A stretch of 64,000 nt of DNA from Sphingomonas phyllosphaerae (lineage in GTDB: Bacteria > Pseudomonadota > Alphaproteobacteria > Sphingomonadales > Sphingomonadaceae), in assembly GCF_029623345.1 (NCBI RefSeq), contig NZ_JAPYKH010000008.1, forward strand, positions 62,001 through 126,000. The letters run 5' to 3'. Below are positions 52,434 to 61,794 of the stretch, one piece after another. Within the stretch, counting starts at the first letter, position 1. Every line of letters starts with the position of its first letter. The position numbers and the translations under genes were made by a program. The notes beneath the pieces were generated by a model. The model ran no database searches. It worked only from the letters and a program-made list of their open reading frames with translations, and had not been told where the DNA came from.

Positions 52434-54653
52434 ATGAAGTTCGACACGCCAGCCGGCACCAACCCGATCGACGCGATGAAGGTGGTGGGCCGCGCGCACG
52501 ATCGCATCGACGGACCGCTCAAGACCAGCGGCCGCGCGCCCTATGCCTATGAACACCACGAGGTCGCCGGCAATCAGGCTTATGGCTATGTCGTCGGTGC
52601 AGCAGTGGCCAAGGGGCGCATCCGCACGCTCGACACCGCCGCCGCCAAGGCCGCGCCGGGCGTGATCGCGGTGGTCACCGCCGCCGACGCGGGCAAGCTC
52701 GGAAAGGGCAAGTACAACACGGTCAAGCTGTTCGGCGGCCCCGAGGTCGACCATTACCACCAGGCGATCGCGCTGGTGGTGGCGGAGACGTTCGAGCAGG
52801 CGCGCGCCGCCGCGGCGCTGGTGCGCGTCGATTACGCGCGCACGTCGGGTCGCTTCGATCTCGACAGCGCGCTCAAGACGGCACCGCTCACCGCCGGCGA
52901 CAGCGGCGAGGGCAGCGGCGCCCCGCCGGTCGATCGCACCGGCGCGTTCGAGCAGGCCTTCGCCGCGGCACCGGTCAAGCTCGACCAGCGCTACACCACG
53001 CCGGACCACAGCCACGCGATGATGGAGCCGTTCGCGTCGCTGGCGACGTGGGAGGGCGATGAACTGACGGTGTGGACCTCCAACCAGATGATCGACTGGG
53101 GACGCGGCGATCTCGCGACCACGCTCAACATGCCCAAGGAGAAGGTGCGGCTGATCTCGCCTTATGTCGGCGGCGGTTTCGGCGGAAAGCTGTTCCTGCG
53201 CGCCGACGCGGTGCTGGCGGCGCTCGGCGCGCGCGCGGCGGGGCGGCCGGTCAAGGTCGCGCTCACCCGCCCGCAGATGGCGAATAACGCGACCCACCGC
53301 CCCGCGACGCGCCAGCGCATCCGCATCGGTGCCATGCCCGACGGCACGATCACCGCGATCGCGCACGAGAGCGGCTCGGGCGATCAGCCCGGTGGCGGCC
53401 CCGAGACCGCGGTCAACCAGACCAAGCTGCTGTACGCCGGCAAGAACCGGCTGACCGCGATGCGCCTGGCGGTGCTCGACCTGCCTGAGGGCAATGCGAT
53501 GCGCGCGCCCGGCGAGGCGCCCGGCATGATGGCGCTGGAGATCGCGATCGATGAGATGGCCGAGCAGCTCAAGCTCGATCCCGTCGACTTCCGCATCCGC
53601 AACGATACGATGGTCGATCCCGAGAAGCCTGACCGACGCTTCTCCGAGCGCCAGCTGGTACGCTGCCTGCGCGAGGGCGCCCAGCGCTTCGGCTGGTCGC
53701 GGCGCAACGCGACGCCGGCACAGGTGCGCGACGGGCGCTGGCTGGTCGGGATGGGCGTGGCCTCGGCCTTCCGTAACCACATCAACTATCCCTCGGGTGC
53801 GCGGGTGCGGCTCGGGCGCGACGGGCGCGTGACGGTCGAGACCGACATGACCGACATCGGCACCGGCAGCTACACCATCATCGCGCAGACCGCGGCCGAG
53901 ATGATGGGCGTGCCGATGGAGCAGGTCAGCGTAAAGCTTGGCGACTCCGCGTTCCCGGTGTCGGCGGGCTCAGGCGGGCAGTTCGGCGCGGCCAATGCCA
54001 CCGCCGGCGTCTATGCCGCCTGCGTCAAGTTGCGCGAGGCGGTGGCGCAGCGCGTCGGGGTGAACTCGGCCGACCCGCGCTTCGCCGATGGCAAGGTGGT
54101 CGTAGGCAACCGCTCCGTACCGCTCGCCAAGGCGGCGGCGCAGGGCGAGCTGATCGGCGAGGACAAGATCGAATATGGCGAGCTCGACAAGACTTGGCAG
54201 CTCTCCACCTTCGGCGCGCATTTCGTCGAGGTCGGCGTCGACTCCTACACCGGCGCGACGCGGCTGCGGCGCATGCTGGCGGTCTGTGCAGCGGGTCGGA
54301 TCATCAATCCCAAATCGGCGCGCAGCCAGGTGATCGGGGCGATGACGATGGGGGTCGGCTCCGCCTTGATGGAGGAACTGGCGGTCGACACGCGCTTCGG
54401 CCTGTTCATCAATCATGACCTCGCCACCTACGAGGTGCCGGTCCACGCCGACATCCCGCATCAGGACGTCGTCTTCCTCGACGAGTCGGACGACAAGGCC
54501 AACCCGATGAAGGCCAAGGGAGTCGGCGAACTCGGCCTGTGTGGCGTCGGCGCCGCGGTGGCGAACGCGATCTACAACGCAACCGGCGTGCGCGTGCGTG
54601 ACTATCCGGTCACACTCGACAAACATCTGTCGCAGCTGCCCGCCCTTGTCTGA
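52434..54653 (+). CDS. paoC: Aldehyde oxidoreductase, molybdenum cofactor subunit
   Basis: A 739-residue subunit of the xanthine oxidase family. VGGGFGGKLFLR binds the pterin, and the catalytic glutamate is Glu699 in KGVGELGLCGVG. The length matches PaoC rather than longer xanthine dehydrogenases. It oxidises aldehydes to acids in the periplasm with PaoAB. The MCD-cofactor chaperone PaoD/XdhC is not in the window, so it must be encoded elsewhere. Confidence 0.94.
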   Translation: MKFDTPAGTNPIDAMKVVGRAHDRIDGPLKTSGRAPYAYEHHEVAGNQAYGYVVGAAVAKGRIRTLDTAAAKAAPGVIAVVTAADAGKLGKGKYNTVKLFGGPEVDHYHQAIALVVAETFEQARAAAALVRVDYARTSGRFDLDSALKTAPLTAGDSGEGSGAPPVDRTGAFEQAFAAAPVKLDQRYTTPDHSHAMMEPFASLATWEGDELTVWTSNQMIDWGRGDLATTLNMPKEKVRLISPYVGGGFGGKLFLRADAVLAALGARAAGRPVKVALTRPQMANNATHRPATRQRIRIGAMPDGTITAIAHESGSGDQPGGGPETAVNQTKLLYAGKNRLTAMRLAVLDLPEGNAMRAPGEAPGMMALEIAIDEMAEQLKLDPVDFRIRNDTMVDPEKPDRRFSERQLVRCLREGAQRFGWSRRNATPAQVRDGRWLVGMGVASAFRNHINYPSGARVRLGRDGRVTVETDMTDIGTGSYTIIAQTAAEMMGVPMEQVSVKLGDSAFPVSAGSGGQFGAANATAGVYAACVKLREAVAQRVGVNSADPRFADGKVVVGNRSVPLAKAAAQGELIGEDKIEYGELDKTWQLSTFGAHFVEVGVDSYTGATRLRRMLAVCAAGRIINPKSARSQVIGAMTMGVGSALMEELAVDTRFGLFINHDLATYEVPVHADIPHQDVVFLDESDDKANPMKAKGVGELGLCGVGAAVANAIYNATGVRVRDYPVTLDKHLSQLPALV

Positions 54654-54894
54654 ACCGCGCCGCCGCCGGCAGGGAACGCGTCCGCTCAAGCGAGTGGGCG
54701 CGTTCTCGCGTTATACAGTTGCGCGACGGCCTGTTTTCCGGGCGCAAGTTGCTGGAAAACCTAGAGGTTGAGGCGGAGGGGCCATGAAAGCCCTCATCAG
54801 CAGTGCTGACGATTAAAGAAAATAGCAGAATTAAATAGCTCAACCGATGACTATTGTCCGATCAATCGGCGATGAGATTATACGGCAGGCTTAG

Positions 54895-54927
54895 TTGACA
54901 GCGTCGTTCTACTTGATAGCGTTATCA
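54895..54927 (+). promoter_or_regulatory. Candidate promoter with overlapping LacI-type operator
   Basis: A perfect -35 TTGACA (54895-54900) is followed at 16-17 bp by a weak -10 (TAGCGT) that lies inside the near-palindrome TGATAGCGTTATCA (54914-54927). The palindrome matches TGATAnCGnTATCA, with the central CG step characteristic of LacI-family operators. Its position over the -10 fits repression of the receptor gene at 54996. The rest of the 54654-54994 gap is AT-richer and holds no gene. Confidence 0.55.
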
Positions 54928-54995
54928 CATCTGGTGACCTCACAGGGGCTCCAGCCGTGCCTGCGGAAGGTTCCGCAGCAGCGCACTAGGGGGGG

Positions 54996-57900
54996 ATGAT
55001 GAAGCGCCTTAACGTCTTGTCGAAGCTTGCTCTGTCCACGTCGCTCGGGGCGCTGGCGATTGCTGCCACGCCCGCGTTCGCGCAGACCACCGGCGGCGAA
55101 CCGTCGGCAACCAACGCCCAGCCCGGCGGTGGCCAGGCCGTCGACAGCGACACCGCCCGATCGGGCACCGTCGCCGCTCAGGAGAATGGCGCGGTCGACG
55201 ACATCGTCGTCACCGGCGTCCGTGCCAGCCTCGATCGCGCCATCGCGATCAAGCGCGACTCGCCGGGCGTCGTCGACGCGATCTCGGCCGAGGACATCGG
55301 CAAGTTCCCTGACACCAACCTCGCGGAGTCGCTCCAGCGTATCACCGGCGTGTCGATCAACCGCGTCAACGGTGAGGGCTCGCAGGTCTCGGTTCGCGGC
55401 TTCTCGGGCGGCTTCAACCTCGTCACCATCAACGGCCGCCAGCTGCCCGCGACCAACATCGACACCAGCGGCGGCAACCTGTTCGCGCGCGGCGCGGGGC
55501 GCTCGTTCGACTTCCAGAACATCGCCTCGGAAGGCGTCAGCGGCCTGGAAGTCTATAAGACCGGACGCGCCTCGGTGCCGACCGGCGGCATCGGCGCCAC
55601 GATCAACATCAACACGCGCAAGCCGCTCGACTCGCGCGAGACCGGCGTAACCGGCTCGATCGGCGCCAAGGCGCTGTACGACACGTCGGTGGAGAAGGCG
55701 GTCGGCGACAAGCACCGCGTCACGCCCGAGGTCTCGGGCCTGCTCAACTACAAGAACGAGGAGGGCACGTTCGGCGCCGCGGTGTTCGGCAGCTACCAGC
55801 TGCGCTACTCCGCGTCGGCACAGTCCAACCCGAACTATTGGAACGTCATCCCCACCGCCGACTTCTTCAACCCGGGCACGTTCATCAACTCGACCACGGT
55901 GCTGGACGGCAACAAGCCGACCGCGCCCTATGTTCTGGTGCCGAACGACAGCCGCTACCAGTTCTCCGAGAACCGCCGCGAGCGCATCAACTTCCAGGGC
56001 GTGCTGCAATTCCGTCCGACGGACACGCTCGAGTTCACGGTCGACAGCCTGTTCGCGCAGAATCGCCTGCGTGAGCAGCGCAGCGAGCAGACCAATTGGT
56101 TCAACCGCCCGTTCAGCGAAGTTCGCTTCGACGACAACCCCAACATGGCGACCGCGATCTTCCTGCGCGACTATCTGCCGACCAGCCCGAAGGACGAGGG
56201 TTTCGAGCAGCAGCAGGCTGCCACCAAGGCGCGGCTCGCCTCGGTCGGCCTCAACGTGAAGTGGGATTTCGCGCCCAACTTCACGCTGACGCTCGACGGC
56301 CATCACTCCGAGTCCAAGTCGTCCCCCGACAATCCCAACGGCACCACCGCGACCACGGTTGCGCTCGGCGCGCCGGTGATCGCGGGCCACTCGCTCGACT
56401 TCAGCACGGGCTTCCCGCAGCAGGCGCAGATCATCAACGACTGCTATCGCGCCACGCCGACGTCCTCGCCGAAGGGCAACTGCAACGGCGTGCTCGACAT
56501 CGGTGATCTGGGTGCCGCGCCGGCGCGTACGATCATCTCCCGCCAGACGCAGCGGATCGACCAGATCCAGGCGCGGCTCGGCTGGGATCTCGGCGGCGGC
56601 AGCCGCTTCGACGCGGGCGGTTCGTACACCGACTCGAAGATGCACTCGACCCAGACCCAGACCCAGCAGACGCTGGGCGACTGGGGCCTGCAGAACCCGG
56701 GCATCATCCAGCAGCTGGCACCCGACCTGGTCCAGCAATATTGCCTGACCTGCAAGTTCGACCACTTCAACCCGGCGTCGGAGGGATCGTCCCTCATCGC
56801 CTTCCGCGGCAACGCCATCGACCTCTACAACGTGCTGAGCCCCTATTACACCGGGCTGGGCCAGCCGCCAGCGCCCTCGGCACCCGCGGACGACACGGTG
56901 CAAGAGAAGATCTGGGCGGTGTTCGGCCAGTTCACCTGGAACGGCGAGGTCGCCAATCGTCCCGCCAACCTCGTGATCGGTGCGCGCTACGAGCAGACCC
57001 GCGTCGTCTCGGACGCGGTGCAGACGTACAACAACATCGTCTGGACCGCCGACAACGACTTCCGCGGCGACGCCAGCGGCGTATTCACCGCGATCCGCCA
57101 GCGCGGCAAATACGAGAACCTGCTGCCCGCGGTCGACTTCAGCATCGAGCCGATCACCAACGTCAAGGCGCGCGTCTCGTTCAGCCGCACGCTGGCTCGG
57201 CCCGACTATGGCAACCTGTTCGCCACCGCCTCGGCCGGCGCGCCGGGCCGTCCGACGCTGCTCGGCGGCATTCCGACCGGCAGCACCGGCAACGCCAACC
57301 TGCTGCCGCTGCTGTCGGATAACTTCGACGTCTCGCTGGAATGGTATTACAAGCCGTCGAGCTTCGTGTCGGTCGGTTTCTTCGACAAGCGCGTCGCCAA
57401 CTTCCTCGGCACCGGTGTGATCAACCAGAACCTGTTCGGTCTGCGCGATCCGAGCTCGGGTGCGGCGGGCTCGCGCTCCGGCACCGCGGCGGCGTTCCTC
57501 CGCTCGAGCGGCTATGACCTGAGCGACGTCAACCTGTTCACCTATACCGCGCTGCTCGTGCAGAACGGTGGGAACCAGGCGGCGGCCACCTCGCAGTTCA
57601 ACGCGAACTACGTCGCTGGCCGCGGCCTGCAACAGACCTTCGTCGATCAGGTGCTGTCGCAGATCGACGTTTCGTCCGACGCCAACGATCCGCTGTTCAA
57701 CTTCTCGGTGTCGCAGCCGATCAACAACCGCGAGGGCAAGATCCACGGCTTCGAGCTGGCCTGGACCAACTTCTTCGGCAACACGGGCTTCGGCTTCGCC
57801 GGTTCGTTCACGAAGGTGAGCGGCGACGTGAACGTCGACCCCTATGCCGACCCGACGGTCAACATCTTCGCACTGACCGGCCTCGGCAACAGCGCCAACG

Positions 57901-58193
57901 CTACCGCGATCTACGACAAGAATGGTATCTCGGCGCGCGTGGCGTACAACTGGCGTGACAAGTACCTCGTCGCGACCAACCAGGGTGGCAACCGCAACCC
58001 GCTGTTCGTCGCGCCCTTCGGCACGGTCGATGTCAACATCAGCTACGATGTCAACGACACGATCGCGGTGACGCTGGAGGGGATCAATCTGACCAGCGAG
58101 AGCGTCAAGACCTACGGCCGTACCGAGCGGAACCTGGTGCTGGCGCAGGAGCTGAAGCCCCGCTTCCTGCTGGGCGCGCGTTACAAGTTCTGA
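54996..58193 (+). CDS. TonB-dependent receptor (TonB-Xanth-Caul type)
   Basis: A 1065-residue outer-membrane receptor. Signal peptide 1-29 (ATPAFAQ), a Gly/Gln-rich linker, the TonB box DDIVVTGVRASL and the hallmark plug start AISAEDIGKFPDTNLAESLQ. The family (TIGR01782) is common in sphingomonads, Caulobacter and Xanthomonas, and often carries oligosaccharides. The barrel is longer than in siderophore receptors and ends in LGARYKF. It begins ATGATG, so the start could be one codon later. A strong terminator follows. It heads the SapC/cupin/halogenase cluster. Confidence 0.95.
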   Translation: MMKRLNVLSKLALSTSLGALAIAATPAFAQTTGGEPSATNAQPGGGQAVDSDTARSGTVAAQENGAVDDIVVTGVRASLDRAIAIKRDSPGVVDAISAEDIGKFPDTNLAESLQRITGVSINRVNGEGSQVSVRGFSGGFNLVTINGRQLPATNIDTSGGNLFARGAGRSFDFQNIASEGVSGLEVYKTGRASVPTGGIGATININTRKPLDSRETGVTGSIGAKALYDTSVEKAVGDKHRVTPEVSGLLNYKNEEGTFGAAVFGSYQLRYSASAQSNPNYWNVIPTADFFNPGTFINSTTVLDGNKPTAPYVLVPNDSRYQFSENRRERINFQGVLQFRPTDTLEFTVDSLFAQNRLREQRSEQTNWFNRPFSEVRFDDNPNMATAIFLRDYLPTSPKDEGFEQQQAATKARLASVGLNVKWDFAPNFTLTLDGHHSESKSSPDNPNGTTATTVALGAPVIAGHSLDFSTGFPQQAQIINDCYRATPTSSPKGNCNGVLDIGDLGAAPARTIISRQTQRIDQIQARLGWDLGGGSRFDAGGSYTDSKMHSTQTQTQQTLGDWGLQNPGIIQQLAPDLVQQYCLTCKFDHFNPASEGSSLIAFRGNAIDLYNVLSPYYTGLGQPPAPSAPADDTVQEKIWAVFGQFTWNGEVANRPANLVIGARYEQTRVVSDAVQTYNNIVWTADNDFRGDASGVFTAIRQRGKYENLLPAVDFSIEPITNVKARVSFSRTLARPDYGNLFATASAGAPGRPTLLGGIPTGSTGNANLLPLLSDNFDVSLEWYYKPSSFVSVGFFDKRVANFLGTGVINQNLFGLRDPSSGAAGSRSGTAAAFLRSSGYDLSDVNLFTYTALLVQNGGNQAAATSQFNANYVAGRGLQQTFVDQVLSQIDVSSDANDPLFNFSVSQPINNREGKIHGFELAWTNFFGNTGFGFAGSFTKVSGDVNVDPYADPTVNIFALTGLGNSANATAIYDKNGISARVAYNWRDKYLVATNQGGNRNPLFVAPFGTVDVNISYDVNDTIAVTLEGINLTSESVKTYGRTERNLVLAQELKPRFLLGARYKF

Positions 58194-58204
58194 GGATGAG
58201 GGAA

Positions 58205-58233
58205 GGGGGCCGCCGGTGGCGGTTCCCTTTTCT
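58205..58233 (+). terminator. Strong intrinsic terminator after the receptor gene
   Basis: GGGGGCCGCC (58205-58214) pairs with GGCGGTTCCC (58218-58227) through ten positions with two G-U pairs and a GGT loop, followed by TTTTCT. It starts 11 bp after the stop codon of the receptor gene, so the downstream sapC-type operon probably needs its own promoter or read-through. Confidence 0.75.
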
Positions 58234-58263
58234 GCGTGGCGAACAACGGCCTTCCTCTATTGC

Positions 58264-58359
58264 CGTCATCCTGAACTTGTTTGAGGATCCACCGTGCCGC
58301 AAGAGCCTCACCATTCGAAGGGGCGGCACGGTGGATCTGCAAGCGAGGTCGGGATGACG
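58264..58359. repeat. Dispersed intergenic inverted repeat, copy 5
   Basis: CGTCATCCTGAAC on the left and GTCGGGATGACG on the right are inverted partners, with an inner pair GGATCCACCGTGCC/GGCACGGTGGATC that matches perfectly over 13 bases. It sits between the receptor terminator and the SapC gene. Confidence 0.7.
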
Positions 58360-58462
58360 GTCGTTTTACGTCAGCACAACGGAGCAAATCGGCGCTTCCG
58401 TGCTGAAATGCTCTGGTGCACAACGGCCCGGTAGGGCGGCGCCGCCGCGTCGAGAGAGTTGC

Positions 58463-59182
58463 ATGAACCGAGTCCTGCTTAACAACGTCGACCATGCCGA
58501 GCTGCGGGTCGCGCCGCGCGTCGGTGCCGAGTTCGGTGACCACGCCAACCAACTTCCGATCTATCCGGCCGAGTTCGAACAGGCACAGCGCGACTTCGCG
58601 ATCCTGTTCCGCCGCGACGGTGACTCGATCGACGCGATCGTGCTGCTCGGCCTCGACTCGAACGAGAACCTCTTTCTCGGCGAGCAAGGCTGGACCAGCC
58701 GCTACGTCCCCGCGATGCAGCGCCGCGGTCCCTTCTCGATCGCACTGGCGCGTGACGCCGGCGCCGGCGAGACGGGCGAGCCGATGGTCCACATCGACCT
58801 CAACGACCCGCGCGTCGGCGACGACGCGGGCCTGCCGCTCTTCCTGCCGCACGGCGGCGACGCGCCTTATCTCCAGCATGTCTCGGCGGCGCTGCGCACG
58901 ATCTACGAAGGCGCGCAGCAGGCGCGCGCGATCAACGCCCAGCTCGCCGCGGCGGGGCTGCTGCGTGATGTGGTGCTCGAGATCGATCTCGGCGACGAGG
59001 GCGGCTACAACGTGCCCGGCGTGCTCGCGGTCGACGAGGGCGCGCTCGCCGCACTGTCCGACACGGACGTGGTGCGGCTCCACCGCACCGGGTTGTTGCG
59101 GCTCGCGACGATGGCGGCGGCGTCGCTGGCGAACGTCTCGCGTCTGATCGAGCTCAAGAACAAGCGACGGGCGGCGGCGTGA
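58463..59182 (+). CDS. SapC family protein
   Basis: A 239-residue soluble protein of the SapC family. YPAEFEQAQRDFAILFR and LLGLDSNENLFLGEQGW are typical opening segments, and the C-terminal half is helical. The family is found beside TonB receptors and tryptophan-halogenase homologues in sphingomonads, Caulobacter and Xanthomonas, and its biochemical activity is unknown (the peptide-transport name is historical). The ATG at 58463 is followed by a cupin gene overlapping by four bases. Confidence 0.92.
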   Translation: MNRVLLNNVDHAELRVAPRVGAEFGDHANQLPIYPAEFEQAQRDFAILFRRDGDSIDAIVLLGLDSNENLFLGEQGWTSRYVPAMQRRGPFSIALARDAGAGETGEPMVHIDLNDPRVGDDAGLPLFLPHGGDAPYLQHVSAALRTIYEGAQQARAINAQLAAAGLLRDVVLEIDLGDEGGYNVPGVLAVDEGALAALSDTDVVRLHRTGLLRLATMAAASLANVSRLIELKNKRRAAA

Positions 59183-60204
59183 CCGCGCCGATTACCGGCC
59201 GGCGCGTGCGAGAGATCGCGGCGGACGATCCTGCCGCTCGCGACCTCGCCGCGCTGGTCGCCGCGGGAGAGCCGGTGGTCGTGCGTGGCATTGTCGCCGA
59301 CTGGCCGTTGGTCGCGGCGGGACGAAGCGGACCGAATGCGCTCGCCGACTATCTTCTCGACTTCTACAACGGCCACCCGGTGGTGGGCTATACCGCTCGC
59401 GCTGAGCTGGGCGGCCGCTATTTCTACGATGCCGAACTGACCCGGCTCGACTTCGAGGGCGAACGCGTCCGCCTCGACGACTATCTCGCGCGCCTGCTCG
59501 CCGCGGGTGACCGCGACGATGCCGAGTCCTTCTACGTCGGCTCGACCGACCTCGACCTGTTCTTTCCCGGTCTCGCCGACGCCAACCCGCTGCCCGAGGC
59601 GGGGTTCGACCGCGCGCTGCGGAGCATCTGGATCGGCAACCGCACCACCGCGGTGGCGCACCACGACATGTCGAACAACGTCGCGGTGGTCGGTGCCGGG
59701 CGCCGCCGCTTCACGCTGTTTCCGCCCGACCAGGTCGCCAACCTCTATCCCGGCCCGCTCGCGCCCACGCCGGGCGGGCAGGTGGTGTCGATGGTCGATT
59801 TCCGCGACGTTGACCTCGATCGTTACCCCCGCTTCGAAGGGGCGATCGCGGCGGCGCAGGTGGCCGAGCTCGAGCCGGGTGACGCCGTGGTCTATCCCGC
59901 GCTGTGGTGGCACCAGGTCGAGGCGCTCGACTCGTTCAATGTGCTCGTCAATTATTGGTGGAACGAGGCGCCGGCCTTCATGGACACCCCGATGAACACG
60001 CTGCTCCACGCGTTGCTCAGCCTGCGCGACCGCCCCGCGGGCGAGAAGGCGGCGTGGCGCGCGATGTTCGACTATTATGTCTTCGGCGATGCCGAGCGGC
60101 CCGCCGCGCATCTGCCCCCGCACGCCCGCGGCGCGCTGGCGCGGCTCGACGAGCTTGGCGCGCGGCGGTTGCGCGCCGAGCTGTTGCGGAAGCTCAACCG
60201 GTGA
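59179..60204 (+). CDS. Cupin_8/JmjC-like Fe(II)/2-oxoglutarate-dependent protein
   Basis: A 341-residue double-stranded beta-helix protein. The iron triad is visible as His161-x-Asp163 (VAHHDMSNN) and His245 (ALWWHQVEAL). FTLFPPDQVANLYPGP and AELEPGDAVVYPALWWH are typical of the cupin_8 group, whose members hydroxylate proteins or small molecules. The GTG start overlaps the SapC gene by four bases. Its partner genes suggest it acts on the imported compound or on a protein in the same pathway; this is inference. Confidence 0.9.
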   Translation: MTAPITGRRVREIAADDPAARDLAALVAAGEPVVVRGIVADWPLVAAGRSGPNALADYLLDFYNGHPVVGYTARAELGGRYFYDAELTRLDFEGERVRLDDYLARLLAAGDRDDAESFYVGSTDLDLFFPGLADANPLPEAGFDRALRSIWIGNRTTAVAHHDMSNNVAVVGAGRRRFTLFPPDQVANLYPGPLAPTPGGQVVSMVDFRDVDLDRYPRFEGAIAAAQVAELEPGDAVVYPALWWHQVEALDSFNVLVNYWWNEAPAFMDTPMNTLLHALLSLRDRPAGEKAAWRAMFDYYVFGDAERPAAHLPPHARGALARLDELGARRLRAELLRKLNR

Positions 60205-61706
60205 GGCCGGTGCGCCGTGTCGTCATCGCCGGGGGCGGCACCGCGGGCTGGCTCGCCGCCGCGATCCTGACGCGCCAGCTCGGCGCGCTGATCAAGGTGA
60301 CGTTGGTCGAATCGGAGGAGATCGGCACCGTCGGCGTCGGTGAGTCGACGATCCCGACGGTGCGCGCCTTCCACCAGCTGATCGGCATCGACGAGCAGGA
60401 GTTCGTCCGCGCCACCGGCGCCAGCTACAAGCTCGGCATCTCGTTTGAGGGCTGGTCGCGTCCCGACGAGCGCTACCTCCACTCGTTCGGCACGCTGGGC
60501 CGATCGACCTGGATGGCGGACTTCCACCATTTCTGGCTGGAGGCGCGCGCGCAGGGCGTCGCCGAGGAGATCGGTGCCTATTGCGTCGAGCATGAGGCGG
60601 CGCGCGCGGGACGCTTCGCCGGACCGCCTGCGGCCTCGCTCAATTACGCCTTCCACTTCGACGCCGCGCGCTACGCCCGCTACCTGCGCGAGCGTTGCGA
60701 GAGCGACGGCCTCGTTCGTATCGAGGGGCGGATTGAGCGCGCCGAGCGTGATGCCAGCGGGGATCTCGCCGCCTTGGTGATGGCCGACGGGCGCCGGGTG
60801 GAGGGAGACTTTTTCCTCGACTGCACTGGCTTCCGCGCGCTGCTGATCGGCGAGACGCTCGGCGTCGGTTATGAGGACTGGACCGAGTGGTTGCCATGCG
60901 ACCGCGCCGTCGCGGTGCAGACCGCCGCGACCGGGCCGGCGGTTCCCTACACGCGCGCCATCGCGCACGACGCCGGCTGGCAGTGGCGCATCCCGCTGCA
61001 GCACCGCCTCGGCAACGGCATCGTCTACAGCAGCGCCTACCTCTCGGACGACGCGGCGCGCGCAAGGCTGCTCGACACGGTCGAGGGCGAGGTGCTGATC
61101 GAGCCGCGGCTGATCCGCTTCCGCACCGGCCGGCGCGAGCGTGCGTGGGAGCGCAACTGTGTCGCGCTGAGTCTCGCCGGGGGCTTCGTCGAGCCGCTCG
61201 AGTCGACCAGCATCCATCTGATCATGATCGCGCTGACGCGGTTGCTCCAGCTTTTCCCGTATGACGGGGTGACCGAGTCGCTGGCAGCGCGCTTCAACGA
61301 CATGGCGCGTCGCGAGATCGAGGGGGTGCGCGACTTCATCATCCTCCATTATCACGTCAACCAGCGCGACGAGCCGTTCTGGCAGCGGCTCCGCGACATG
61401 CCGCTGCCCGACAGCCTCTCGGCGCGGCTGGCGCTGTTCCGCGAGGGCGCGCAGGCCTTTCAGGCGAGCGACGAACTGTTCACCGTCACCTCCTGGGTAC
61501 AGGTGCTACTCGGTCAGCGGCTCATGCCGGAAGCGCACAACCGGGTTGCGCGGCTGATGCCGCCGGGGCGGCTCGCCGCGACGCTCGCCGATCTTGGGCG
61601 CGACGTCACGCGCCAGGTGGCTGCGTTGCCGACGCATCAGCAGTATCTCGATCGTCTCGCCGTACCCCCATCGGGGATCAGCGCGCGCGTCGGCGGCGCG
61701 CGCTGA
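60201..61706 (+). CDS. Flavin-dependent tryptophan halogenase homologue
   Basis: A 501-residue flavoenzyme. FAD-binding GGGTAGW is at residues 11-17 and the halogenase fingerprint WQWRIP at 260-265. The catalytic lysine (Lys79 of PrnA) corresponds to Lys77 in SYKLGISFEGW, and PrnA Glu346-Ser347 to Glu334-Ser335 in EPLESTS. So both residues used to form and place hypohalous acid are kept. The GTG start overlaps the cupin gene by four bases. Related BrvH-type enzymes next to TonB receptors brominate indole in vitro, but the natural substrate is unknown. A reductase partner is not adjacent. Confidence 0.9.
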   Translation: MRPVRRVVIAGGGTAGWLAAAILTRQLGALIKVTLVESEEIGTVGVGESTIPTVRAFHQLIGIDEQEFVRATGASYKLGISFEGWSRPDERYLHSFGTLGRSTWMADFHHFWLEARAQGVAEEIGAYCVEHEAARAGRFAGPPAASLNYAFHFDAARYARYLRERCESDGLVRIEGRIERAERDASGDLAALVMADGRRVEGDFFLDCTGFRALLIGETLGVGYEDWTEWLPCDRAVAVQTAATGPAVPYTRAIAHDAGWQWRIPLQHRLGNGIVYSSAYLSDDAARARLLDTVEGEVLIEPRLIRFRTGRRERAWERNCVALSLAGGFVEPLESTSIHLIMIALTRLLQLFPYDGVTESLAARFNDMARREIEGVRDFIILHYHVNQRDEPFWQRLRDMPLPDSLSARLALFREGAQAFQASDELFTVTSWVQVLLGQRLMPEAHNRVARLMPPGRLAATLADLGRDVTRQVAALPTHQQYLDRLAVPPSGISARVGGAR

Positions 61707-61794
61707 TCGAAGCGAGTCCACTTTAACGGGCAGGTGACAGACGCGGCGCGCGCGGGCACAGCGGTGGCATGTCGCGCCTCGCCCCCCATCGCGC

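Noticed and set aside
54909..57746. A 945-codon open frame antisense to the large TonB receptor
   Set aside because: In GC-rich DNA a well-used coding frame leaves the opposite frames open. The sense frame has signal peptide, TonB box and plug, while the antisense product is Arg/Val/Glu-rich with no domain.
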